This document shows, piece after piece, positions 53,486-61,239 of a stretch of 64,000 nt of DNA. Numbering within the stretch: position 1 is the stretch's first letter; each line of letters starts with the position of its first letter. This stretch comes from Microcoleus vaginatus HSN003. GTDB lineage: Bacteria; Cyanobacteriota; Cyanobacteriia; Cyanobacteriales; Microcoleaceae. The stretch spans positions 1,811,501-1,875,500 of the forward strand of contig NZ_CP031705.1 of assembly GCF_022701255.1 (NCBI RefSeq), read 5' to 3'. A program made the translations under genes and the position numbers. The notes beneath the pieces were generated by a model. That model saw nothing but the letters and a program-made list of their open reading frames with translations, searched no databases and was not told the DNA's origin.

Positions 53486-54130
53486 TTAGTCGTGAATCGT
53501 GCCGTCGGGCATCGTTGTACCCTTAAGATATACTCCGCTCAGGTTAACTTTTGTAAGGTTTGCTCCCAACAGGTTTGCTCCGCTTAAGTCTGACGCACTT
53601 AAAATCGCTTCACTCAAGTCTGCCCTAATTAGACTCGCCCCCATTAAGTCGGCGCCGCTAAGGTCTACTTTGCTCAAGTTTGCGCCAATTAAATCGCATT
53701 CTGTCAGCACCGCCCTACGCAAGTTTACTCCGTAAAGATTTACTCCGTGCAAGTCTGCACGGCTGAGTGTGGCCCGAGATACGTTGGCTCCAATTAAAGT
53801 TGCTTGGATCAGGGAAGCTCCGCTCAAGTCTGCTTTGCTGAGGTTCGCTCCCATCAACTCAGCTCGATTCAGGTTAGCTTCAACTAAAAGTGCTTCTGTG
53901 AGGTCGGCTCCACCTAAGTCTGCTCTCATCAAATTAATTTTGCACAAATTGGCTTTGCCAAAGTTAACTCTGTTGAGTTTCGCTTTGCTGAGATTGGCTC
54001 CAATCAGGTCGGCTTCATACAGATTGGCTCCAATCAATTCTGCTTCGTAGAGGTAGACCTCGTGCAGGTAGACCCCGCTAAAATTTCTTTCTCCTATTGC
54101 ATATAGCTTGAGCAGTTCGTCAACGTTCAT
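53486..54130 (-). CDS. pentapeptide-repeat protein
   Basis: A 214-residue protein almost wholly made of pentapeptides of the A(D/N)LxGA kind, 35 to 40 units in length, from about residue 15 to 205. There is no signal peptide and it starts MNVDELLKLYAIGERNFSGV, so it should be cytoplasmic. Repeats are well kept, suggesting a regular quadrilateral beta-helix. Function unknown. It is separated from the other pentapeptide gene by 260 bp and is transcribed in the same direction. Confidence 0.88.
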   Translation of the reverse strand: MNVDELLKLYAIGERNFSGVYLHEVYLYEAELIGANLYEADLIGANLSKAKLNRVNFGKANLCKINLMRADLGGADLTEALLVEANLNRAELMGANLSKADLSGASLIQATLIGANVSRATLSRADLHGVNLYGVNLRRAVLTECDLIGANLSKVDLSGADLMGASLIRADLSEAILSASDLSGANLLGANLTKVNLSGVYLKGTTMPDGTIHD

Positions 54131-55216
54131 TGTGGCTTCTCTACACCTTTTAAATGAAGAATACTGTCAGCAAGCTGGTTGCACCGGATGTTCTGCAATT
54201 TTAGATTCTGAAATATTCACACCCAGGGTTAAACTTCCCTCAATCTGTAAGGTTTGAGTATAAATTAGATGCTTTGGTGAGGGTGAAGGACAAAGCTGCA
54301 TTCTATTTTCCCTGTGGTTAAAAATTAATCTTTAAAAATTTTAACAACAAGTTTGCTCGCACTTCCTAACTAAATCCCAAAGATTCTACGTGGAAACTCC
54401 GATCAATCGAAGCCATAACTTTTTGTGGGTAGTTGAGGTTACTGAGTAGACGCGTGACCAAGATCACAAAGCACTGTTAGTAGGATCACATAGAAACCTC
54501 CCTTTCGATCACAGCAGGCGGGCAAAAATAGCCGATACTTATACTGTAATGCTGAGAAATTGACAATGCCACCCTCGTCGTGTTTTACTCAACTGGCGAT
54601 AAAGCCAGTAGTTTCACCGATACTTGCCCGCAGCAAGAAAGTCGGTTGCAACGTCACTCGGCGCTACCCGCTCTGACCGATGAGAGTCCTGATATCTAAG
54701 GATTTTTCGCATAGCGAAAGCCAAAAATGCACTTCGGGGAGTAAGGGAATGTCTGTATAAAAATGCGATCGCTGGTGTACATTCGCCTGTTTGCTAGCAC
54801 CTAAGGACTAAAAATCGCCCATACGTTCGCAAAAAATAGCAATAAATACCAGGAAAACCATGATAGATGTTTAACAATAAGAGAATAAATGGTATTCCTT
54901 AAGAGTCACCTATTGCCGCTAATGTTACAGTCGATCGGTTAACGGCTATCAGTATTAGCAATGACGCTTGTCCATCAAATACAAAACTGACCCAGAAACC
55001 GGGTTTTTACCCAAAAAACTCGTTGCAACCTTGCTCCAGGTTAAAATAATCCGGTTTCTGAGCGTCTGAGTGCCTCCCGGAAGGAAAAAGTTTAATGAGA
55101 ACGAACGCTTTTGTATTGCTTTAGGGCAAACAAGAGGTCAGCATTTAGGATAGGAGCAGCTTTTGCTCCATTGTCAAACAAAGGTATTGTAGAACGCGAA
55201 TTGTGAGGTAATTGAT
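54131..55216. other. 1.1-kb region without a gene
   Basis: No credible coding frame on either strand. It contains one copy of the ACCGGGTTTTT inverted repeat (54993-55063) and AT-rich spacer with the upstream region of the HTH gene. It may hold decayed sequence from a former mobile element linked to that HTH gene. Confidence 0.4.
54993..55063. repeat. inverted repeat AGAAACCGGGTTTTT...CCGGTTTCT (copy 4 of 4)
   Basis: Left arm AGAAACCGGGTTTTTACC, right arm ATAATCCGGTTTCTGAG. The right arm has lost part of its complement, so this is the most diverged of the four copies. Confidence 0.7.
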
Positions 55217-55654
55217 ATGGCTGGAGTATGTAAACTTAGCATCACAGAGACAACTGAAGAACTAAAAAACCTGTTAACTGAACAAAAAACGGCAAGCGGC
55301 TTTCAAAAAATTCAAGCACTTTACCTGTTCAAAATTTGTCACGTTAAGACAGTTAAAGAATTGGCTACGACGATCGGGGTAAACCGAATTACAGTGCAGC
55401 GGTGGCTCAGAAAGTACCGCTCTGACGGACTCGAAGGACTCCTCGAAACAAAACACAGTGGCGGCCGCAAGCCGGCCATTCCTCCTCTGGCCCGCGCTAG
55501 TTTGGCAATGCGCCTCAGCGACCCCCAGAAAGGCTTTAAAAGCTATGGAGAAATTCAAGAGTGGTTGCAGCAGGAATACAGCATTGAAGCTTCCTATAAA
55601 GCGGTTTACGCAACAGTCAGATACCAGCTCAAAGCCAAGCTGACGAAAGTCTAG
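55217..55654 (+). CDS. HTH protein like the N-terminal half of an IS630-type transposase
   Basis: The 145-residue protein has two helix-turn-helix units: KTVKELATTIGVNRITVQRW and a second winged part (SYGEIQEWLQQEYSIEASYK). The linker LLETKHSGGRKPAIPP is typical of IS630/Tc1-like DNA-binding domains. The catalytic DDE half is absent. After the stop another frame reads an AFEAFEEFLRHEKPD stretch, ending at about 55754. It may be a transposase remnant or a domesticated DNA-binding protein. No intact terminal inverted repeats were recognised. Confidence 0.7.
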   Translation: MAGVCKLSITETTEELKNLLTEQKTASGFQKIQALYLFKICHVKTVKELATTIGVNRITVQRWLRKYRSDGLEGLLETKHSGGRKPAIPPLARASLAMRLSDPQKGFKSYGEIQEWLQQEYSIEASYKAVYATVRYQLKAKLTKV

Positions 55655-55951
55655 ACAGTTCATACCACGTCGGATTAATCACCGATTATCTAATGGTTTG
55701 CAGTCAGCTTTTGAAGCTTTTGAGGAGTTCCTTCGTCACGAAAAACCTGACTAATTCTTTTTTAACAAAACTCGCTCTCATAAACGGCGAAGCATATAAA
55801 TTATATGTTGTGGAAATGGGGGTGAGGGGAAGAAGATGTGACGCTTTTCCCCTGTTTGTGAAAGATGCTTAAAAAATTGGCCATAAATCCTAACTTGCAA
55901 GTTTTGTCTAATTTGCAGGTTTTGTTATATGGAGGTAAAAATTGGCAGCGG

Positions 55952-56305
55952 CTAAGGCAAAAACCGATCCAAAGCCGCTTTCAACTCTTCGATTTCCGTA
56001 TCGATATTGCCTTCTTTAGCGGCTCTGGCAATGCACTCAGTTAAATGTTCATCAAGAATGATTCTCGCTACGCGATCGAGCGCCCCTCGAACTGCTGCAA
56101 CTTGCACGAGAACTTCGGGACAGGGACGGTTTTCTTGCACCATCGTTTTAATGCCGCGGACGTGCCCTTCAATCCGAGACAAGCGATTTACTAGCCGCCG
56201 CATCGATTCTTCATCGTGATGGTGAGGGTGGGCTGATTTATCGTCGTGATGGTGGTGGGAATTTGAGGGCAAGGATTTGTCAGTAGAAGTATCAGATAGA
56301 ATCAT
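55952..56305 (-). CDS. CsoR/InrS-type metal-sensing repressor
   Basis: 117 residues. The N-terminus is histidine-rich (SHHHHDDKSAHPHHHDEE), followed by the all-helical CsoR/RcnR fold starting LVNRLSRIEGHVRGIKTMV. The metal-binding positions are Cys62 in RPCPEVL, His87 in DEHL and Cys91 in TECI, which is the Cys-His-Cys set of copper sensors and of the nickel sensor InrS of Synechocystis. It probably represses a metal-efflux gene that lies elsewhere. It is transcribed divergently from the HtrA-type protease, so control of that gene is also possible. Confidence 0.88.
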   Translation of the reverse strand: MILSDTSTDKSLPSNSHHHHDDKSAHPHHHDEESMRRLVNRLSRIEGHVRGIKTMVQENRPCPEVLVQVAAVRGALDRVARIILDEHLTECIARAAKEGNIDTEIEELKAALDRFLP

Positions 56306-56483
56306 TGGGGTTACGAGGGAAAGTTTAAAAGTTAGAATTCTGAATATGTTGAGTTGGTGCGGGCTCCTGACTCATGTATTGTAACTGTCAAAATATATTT
56401 AGGATCTTCATAGCGGCAGATTATTGAGTCCGCACGATCGCACACGTTTACCAGACTAACCCAGACTAACAAAGATTGACGCT

Positions 56484-57728
56484 ATGCGACTATTTAAGTT
56501 TTTTCGCCCCACACCTCGAATCGGTGCTCGTTGGTTCGCCCTAATTTTAGGAATGACGATCGCCCTGAGTGCGCTGGGTATCAATGCTGCACCCGCTGCC
56601 GCCGCTGATGGCACAAATCCGCCCAACTTACAGTTCCAGAGTTCCCCCGCCACCCCCCCGAATCCGCAACAGTTAGCGCTGCGCGGCGGGGAATTGCCAG
56701 CGGATACGGGAAGTTTTGTGACGGCGGCTGTCGATCGAGTCGGGCCGGCAGTTGTCCGCATTGATACCGAGCGCACTGTCAGTCGCAACATCGACCCCTT
56801 AATGGAAGACCCATTCTTCCGCAGATTTTTGGGAGAAGATTTACGCAGCATGACCCCTAGACAAGAACGCTTACGCGGTCAAGGTTCCGGCTTCATCATT
56901 GACAAAAGCGGGATTGTTTTAACCAACGCTCACGTAGTTGACAAAGCCGATCGAGTGACTGTCACCTTAAACGACGGCAGGACATTTCCAGGAGAAGTCC
57001 AAGGTACTGACGAAGTAACAGATTTGGCTGTTGTCAAAATTAATACCAAGCAATTAAACCTGCCGACGGCCACCTTGGGAGATTCCGACGCGGTGAAAGT
57101 GGGAGATTGGGCGATCGCCGTGGGCAACCCCCTGGGATTTGACAACACCGTCACCTTGGGCATTATCAGCACCCTCAAACGCTCCAGTGCAGCCGTCGGC
57201 ATTCCCGACAAGCGGCTTGATTTCATTCAAACCGACGCCGCCATCAATCCCGGCAATTCCGGTGGCCCCCTGTTAAACAGCAGAGGAGAAGTGATTGGCA
57301 TCAACACGGCGATTCGAGCCGATGCAATGGGTATTGGGTTTGCGATTCCGATCGACAAAGCCAAGGCCATCTACGCGCAGTTAGCCAAGGGGGAACAAGT
57401 CAGCCATCCGTTTTTGGGGATTCAGATGATTGCTTTGACTCCTGAAATGGCCATAGAGAATAATTCTGACCCCAATGCTCCTTTGATTGTGCCGGAAGTG
57501 AAAGGGGTGTTAGTGATGCGAGTTGTGCCAAATACGCCTGCTGAGGAAGCAGGGATTCGCAAGGGGGATGTCATCGTTCAAATTGACGGTGAGGGAGTGA
57601 CTGAGCCCGAACAGTTGCAAAATTTGGTGGAAAACAGTCAAATCGGTCAAATTCTGCAACTGAAGGTGCGCCGCGGTGCCGAGATTAAAGAAGTTCCGGT
57701 TCAAACTGCTCAACTGAGGGATTTTTAA
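56484..57728 (+). CDS. HtrA/Deg-family serine protease (HhoA/HhoB-like)
   Basis: The 414-residue protein has an N-terminal signal ([20 protein letters not shown]), a trypsin-like protease domain with the triad His150 (LTNAHVVD), Asp180 (VTDLAVVK) and Ser259 ([10 protein letters not shown]), and one PDZ domain at about 320-410 ([20 protein letters not shown]). This is the plan of the cyanobacterial HtrA/HhoA/HhoB enzymes, which handle damaged proteins in the periplasm or at the membranes. It is divergent from the CsoR-type gene. Confidence 0.93.
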   Translation: MRLFKFFRPTPRIGARWFALILGMTIALSALGINAAPAAAADGTNPPNLQFQSSPATPPNPQQLALRGGELPADTGSFVTAAVDRVGPAVVRIDTERTVSRNIDPLMEDPFFRRFLGEDLRSMTPRQERLRGQGSGFIIDKSGIVLTNAHVVDKADRVTVTLNDGRTFPGEVQGTDEVTDLAVVKINTKQLNLPTATLGDSDAVKVGDWAIAVGNPLGFDNTVTLGIISTLKRSSAAVGIPDKRLDFIQTDAAINPGNSGGPLLNSRGEVIGINTAIRADAMGIGFAIPIDKAKAIYAQLAKGEQVSHPFLGIQMIALTPEMAIENNSDPNAPLIVPEVKGVLVMRVVPNTPAEEAGIRKGDVIVQIDGEGVTEPEQLQNLVENSQIGQILQLKVRRGAEIKEVPVQTAQLRDF

Positions 57729-58503
57729 TTAGAAGGGGAAGGGGGGAAATCGTTAAAACCCCCTCCTCGACTCGATCGCGTGCTGGGCATAAAAATTGTT
57801 CACCAATGAAATAGGATTGCTATCATAAGCTGTCGCGCATTTAAATTGCCTATTCGAGGCGGGCGGGACGCCCACCCCACAAGAGTTTTATTGTTTTTTG
57901 ACATACAATTTAAATCCCGAACAGCTTAGATGATTTAACTTCACTCAAATATGACCGAATATTGCGTCTACTTTTAACTCAAATCCTGATGCAAAAGGAT
58001 CTCGCCCTTCAGTCTATTCGATCGTACTATAACTGCTTCAGCTCAAATCCGCTCAAATCCGCGTTTCATCGGAATTACAAAGTTGAGCCAAGTGGCTACC
58101 CTATCTATCTTCGAGATATTAGGGCACTTTTCTGTTTATCAACTCACTTTAAGCTGTCAAATGTCAAGAGCCACAACTCTTGCTCCACTTAAATCCTGAT
58201 GGCTTTCTAACTATTTAGTTTACCAACTAAAACGCCCAATCATTGCGATAACGCTGGTAACTATGCTTAGTTATAGTATCATTTGTAACAGTTGCGTAAT
58301 TCATCCGCAATTAAAGTAAGTGGATTAAAGTAAAAAATACATGGTAGACCTGGTGTTGCACAAATAACATCTCTCTTAGTATAGATTTTAGGCTAAACCA
58401 GCCCCTACAAAAGCTTACAAAATATTATTGTTTTTTGGCGCTTACCTAGTTATATTGGCCATAATTAATAGACATAAAATAAAAAAAATAGGGAGAATTT
58501 AGT
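57729..58503. other. 770-bp intergenic region
   Basis: No gene with coding character is seen. A GC-rich hairpin GGCGGGCGGGACGCCCACCCC lies near 57858-57878. The last 100 bp before the EF-hand gene are strongly AT-rich and end with AGGGAGAATTT, a good ribosome site 8 nt before ATG 58504. Confidence 0.4.
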
Positions 58504-60927
58504 ATGACCTCTGTGGAATTTGAAAAAACAGTCATGACTGAAGAAGAGGAGGCAAAGTTATGGGAAGTGTTCAAAGTATTGGACGCGGACGGGAGCGGTG
58601 CTATTTCATCAGAAGAACTCGGTCAAGTGATGCGATCGCTAGGCCAGAGTCCTAACGAAACCGAGCTGCGCGACATGATCGAGGAAGTGGACTTAGACTC
58701 GTCGGGCAGTATCGATTTTGAGGAATTCAAAATGCTGATGGTGTCCCAGCAAGGCGATCGCCAGAGTCGTCTCAAAATGTCATTTAGTGTATTTGATGAA
58801 AACGGTACCGGTCAAATCAGTAAAAACGAGATGCAGGATGTGATGAGCCCGTTTGGGCTGACAGAGCCAGAGCTTGATGAGATCATCAAAGAGGCAGACC
58901 ATGACGGCAATGCCTTAATTGACTTTGAGGAATTCTGCACACTGGTACCCGATGAGTCAGAGATCGCAACAGGAGATCAAGACTTGCCGGTTCCGGTTGT
59001 GAGTACACAGATAACCGAAATTTCAGATAGTACAGAGGCTGCGGCTGCGCTCGAAAGTATAACCACTGCTGTCAACGAGGCAGCTTCTGCCACTATTGAA
59101 CCTAATCTAGAAGATCTACAAGAACCACCCACCGGTTGCAATCGAGAAATAGCGCGGCTAAAAGAACTACTCGCCCAACACCCACAAGGTGAGAAGAAGC
59201 GCGGTACGTCCCGCTTGGAGATGCAGATTGGTTTGTTTCGTCTGATCCAGGGAGCAGCCTACCGCAGCTTCCGCGAGAGTTTCTGTGCCAACCACGAGAC
59301 TCACCTGTGCGTGAGAGACTTGCCATACAGAATTGCTGATTTTGTGCGATTTGTCAGGAGTGCGATCGCGCTTTATAAAGGATTGGGTGTAGTAGAGTCG
59401 GCGTGCAACCCTCTACTGGATGCAGTAGTTAAATCGCTCGAAGATGAATATGCCCGACTAGAGCATCGCATCAAGAACTGGAAAACCATAGAAAAAACTC
59501 CTGAAATGTTGGCCCAAGAACAAGCCATGTTGCAGGCGCGGGATAAGTCTGCCACCGCCAAGGAGAAGTTTGGGGCGGCAGTCGAGTTGGCCATGACCAT
59601 CAAAAAGGATAGTCTCAACTTGCGTGACATTGCCGAGGGTGTGCTTGCCATCAACGAACTCAACCGACTGCGAAACTTGGAGCTGAGTGAGAACATGGCA
59701 GCGCCACCAGCCAAATCCGAGGGAGATCCCACAGAGTACCTGAAGAAGTGGAACCGCGTCATCCTCTCGGAGGCATCAGAGCAAATAGATGGTGCGATGA
59801 TGCCACTAGCATATTGGTATGAAGACTTTATGCCGAAGTTGCTGGCTGCCTTCAGCGTCATTACCGAAGCAGACATTCCCTTCAACACGGTGCCTGATGA
59901 AGCAGCTTTAAACCAGTGGTACGAAGCGACTAAAACGTCAGGGGAATTTGGGCGCTATGGGGCGGATGTTGCAGAAGGCTTTCCCAAATGCGCTCCAAAA
60001 CAGAAGCTGATGCTTCAACAGGCATGGCGCTTGACGCACCACTACCTCAATGGGATACAGAAACGGCGCGAACGCTTAGAGTCTGGGCGCGAGTCTGGCG
60101 AACTCTCGCAATATGTGGCGTTCATCGATGTGTATATCGATCGCACTGAAGTAAAGAATTCACAAATGCGGGTTAGCTTCCCTTACTATATTGGCCCTGC
60201 GGTGTGGCGTTTCTTGCACACTACGGCTGAGATAGTCTCTACCAAGACCCCAGAACAGCAAAAAACTCTGGTGGCCATCTTCAAGCACTTCTTCAACCTG
60301 TTTGCCAGTATGTATCCCTGCCCCTACTGCCGCCACCACCTCAACGCCTACGTCGTGCAGAATAAGGAGGTGGAAATTTACCCTGTGGAGTACCTCGTGC
60401 TTGGGCGCGACCCGCGTCTCAATAGCTTTGAGGTATCAATGGAGGCAAAGCTGTCCACCGTAGTAGATGGCCCGTCCCTGCGCTTATTCTTCTGGAAGTT
60501 GCACAACACTGTCTCCTCCTCAATTGCGCGATCCGAGGAGTGGTATCAAAAGGATGAGGAAGCATTCTACACCACCCGTTATTGGCCCAGCATTGAGTCT
60601 GAGCTAGCACAAGCCAAAGCCCTCAAACAAATCAGCATTGCCACCGATCGGATGTACCGCCTCTACGGTATCCTCAAGCCCGCAGCACGACTGACAGGGG
60701 TGAGAGCAATATTGCATAAGCTGTTGGATAAGAGGGATGAGGAAAGCATCAAGGAGGTATGCTTAGTTGCTCAAGATTACATCCAGGAGTTGGACGAGGC
60801 GATCGTCACGGGGCAATTCCTACAAGAGATATACTACTTTGACCCTGACCTTGTGGATGAAGCTCCTGTCTTTACTCCTGAAGAAGAGGAGTTTGCTCGA
60901 AGCGGTTTGTTCGTCGAGGCTACTTGA
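58504..60927 (+). CDS. four-EF-hand calmodulin-like / Erv1-ALR sulfhydryl oxidase fusion
   Basis: 807 residues. Residues 10-145 have four complete EF-hand loops: DADGSGAISSEE (27-38), DLDSSGSIDFEE (63-74), DENGTGQISKNE (98-109) and DHDGNALIDFEE (132-143), with calmodulin-like helices between (GQVMRSLGQSPNETELRDMI). An acidic linker runs to about 210. A helical middle part (about 210-555) is unrecognised and has a CX7C pair (Cys261, Cys269). At about 563-680 are the Erv1/ALR marks: GPAVWRFLHTTA, YPCPYC (Cys606, Cys609) and FFWKLHNTV, the FAD-contact W, H and HN positions. The last 120 residues are helical. No signal peptide, so cytoplasmic. I infer a calcium-controlled disulfide-forming enzyme. 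Confidence 0.8.
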   Translation: MTSVEFEKTVMTEEEEAKLWEVFKVLDADGSGAISSEELGQVMRSLGQSPNETELRDMIEEVDLDSSGSIDFEEFKMLMVSQQGDRQSRLKMSFSVFDENGTGQISKNEMQDVMSPFGLTEPELDEIIKEADHDGNALIDFEEFCTLVPDESEIATGDQDLPVPVVSTQITEISDSTEAAAALESITTAVNEAASATIEPNLEDLQEPPTGCNREIARLKELLAQHPQGEKKRGTSRLEMQIGLFRLIQGAAYRSFRESFCANHETHLCVRDLPYRIADFVRFVRSAIALYKGLGVVESACNPLLDAVVKSLEDEYARLEHRIKNWKTIEKTPEMLAQEQAMLQARDKSATAKEKFGAAVELAMTIKKDSLNLRDIAEGVLAINELNRLRNLELSENMAAPPAKSEGDPTEYLKKWNRVILSEASEQIDGAMMPLAYWYEDFMPKLLAAFSVITEADIPFNTVPDEAALNQWYEATKTSGEFGRYGADVAEGFPKCAPKQKLMLQQAWRLTHHYLNGIQKRRERLESGRESGELSQYVAFIDVYIDRTEVKNSQMRVSFPYYIGPAVWRFLHTTAEIVSTKTPEQQKTLVAIFKHFFNLFASMYPCPYCRHHLNAYVVQNKEVEIYPVEYLVLGRDPRLNSFEVSMEAKLSTVVDGPSLRLFFWKLHNTVSSSIARSEEWYQKDEEAFYTTRYWPSIESELAQAKALKQISIATDRMYRLYGILKPAARLTGVRAILHKLLDKRDEESIKEVCLVAQDYIQELDEAIVTGQFLQEIYYFDPDLVDEAPVFTPEEEEFARSGLFVEAT

Positions 60928-60936
60928 ATATCAGTT

Positions 60937-60966
60937 AAAAAGTTAAGTTTTTAAGCTTAACTTTTT
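60937..60966 (+). terminator. Rho-independent terminator
   Basis: AAAAAGTTAAG at 60937-60947 is the exact complement of CTTAACTTTTT at 60956-60966, with a T-rich end. It closes the EF-hand/Erv-like gene. Confidence 0.75.
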
Positions 60967-61188
60967 ACCTCTTCAAAATTCCGAGAGAATGAACTGTATC
61001 ACTGCCCTGAAATTACTGTGTTTGCAGAGTTTTTTTGTGCTAATTCGTTTGCGGGAATGCACAAAAAGGATGATCGCAAACAATTGGTGCTTTTTGATGT
61101 GGAAACTGAGGGCGGTATGGTTGTTCCCGATCGGTTTATTCAGAATCGATCGAGTAGTGCGATCGCTAAAACCTCGTCTTTTGCTTGA
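60967..61188 (+). pseudogene. short open frame, possible gene remnant
   Basis: A frame of 73 codons reads KFRENELYHCPEITVFAEFF, then HKKDDRKQLVLFDVETEGGM and ends at a stop at 61186-61188. The only internal starts are GTG at 61018 and ATG at about 61057. The residues look coding but belong to no family I can name. It lies directly after the terminator of the preceding gene. It could be a real tiny gene or the 3' remnant of a lost one. Confidence 0.25.
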
Positions 61189-61239
61189 GTACAATTAACC
61201 TTGTCGTTTTCTTCAACCTAATCTGGATCAATACTTGGT

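Noticed and set aside
52921-54050. Plus-strand Arg/Leu/Pro-rich frames over the pentapeptide genes
   Set aside because: They are antisense shadows created by the pentapeptide repeat; the minus strand encodes regular A(D/N)LxG repeats.
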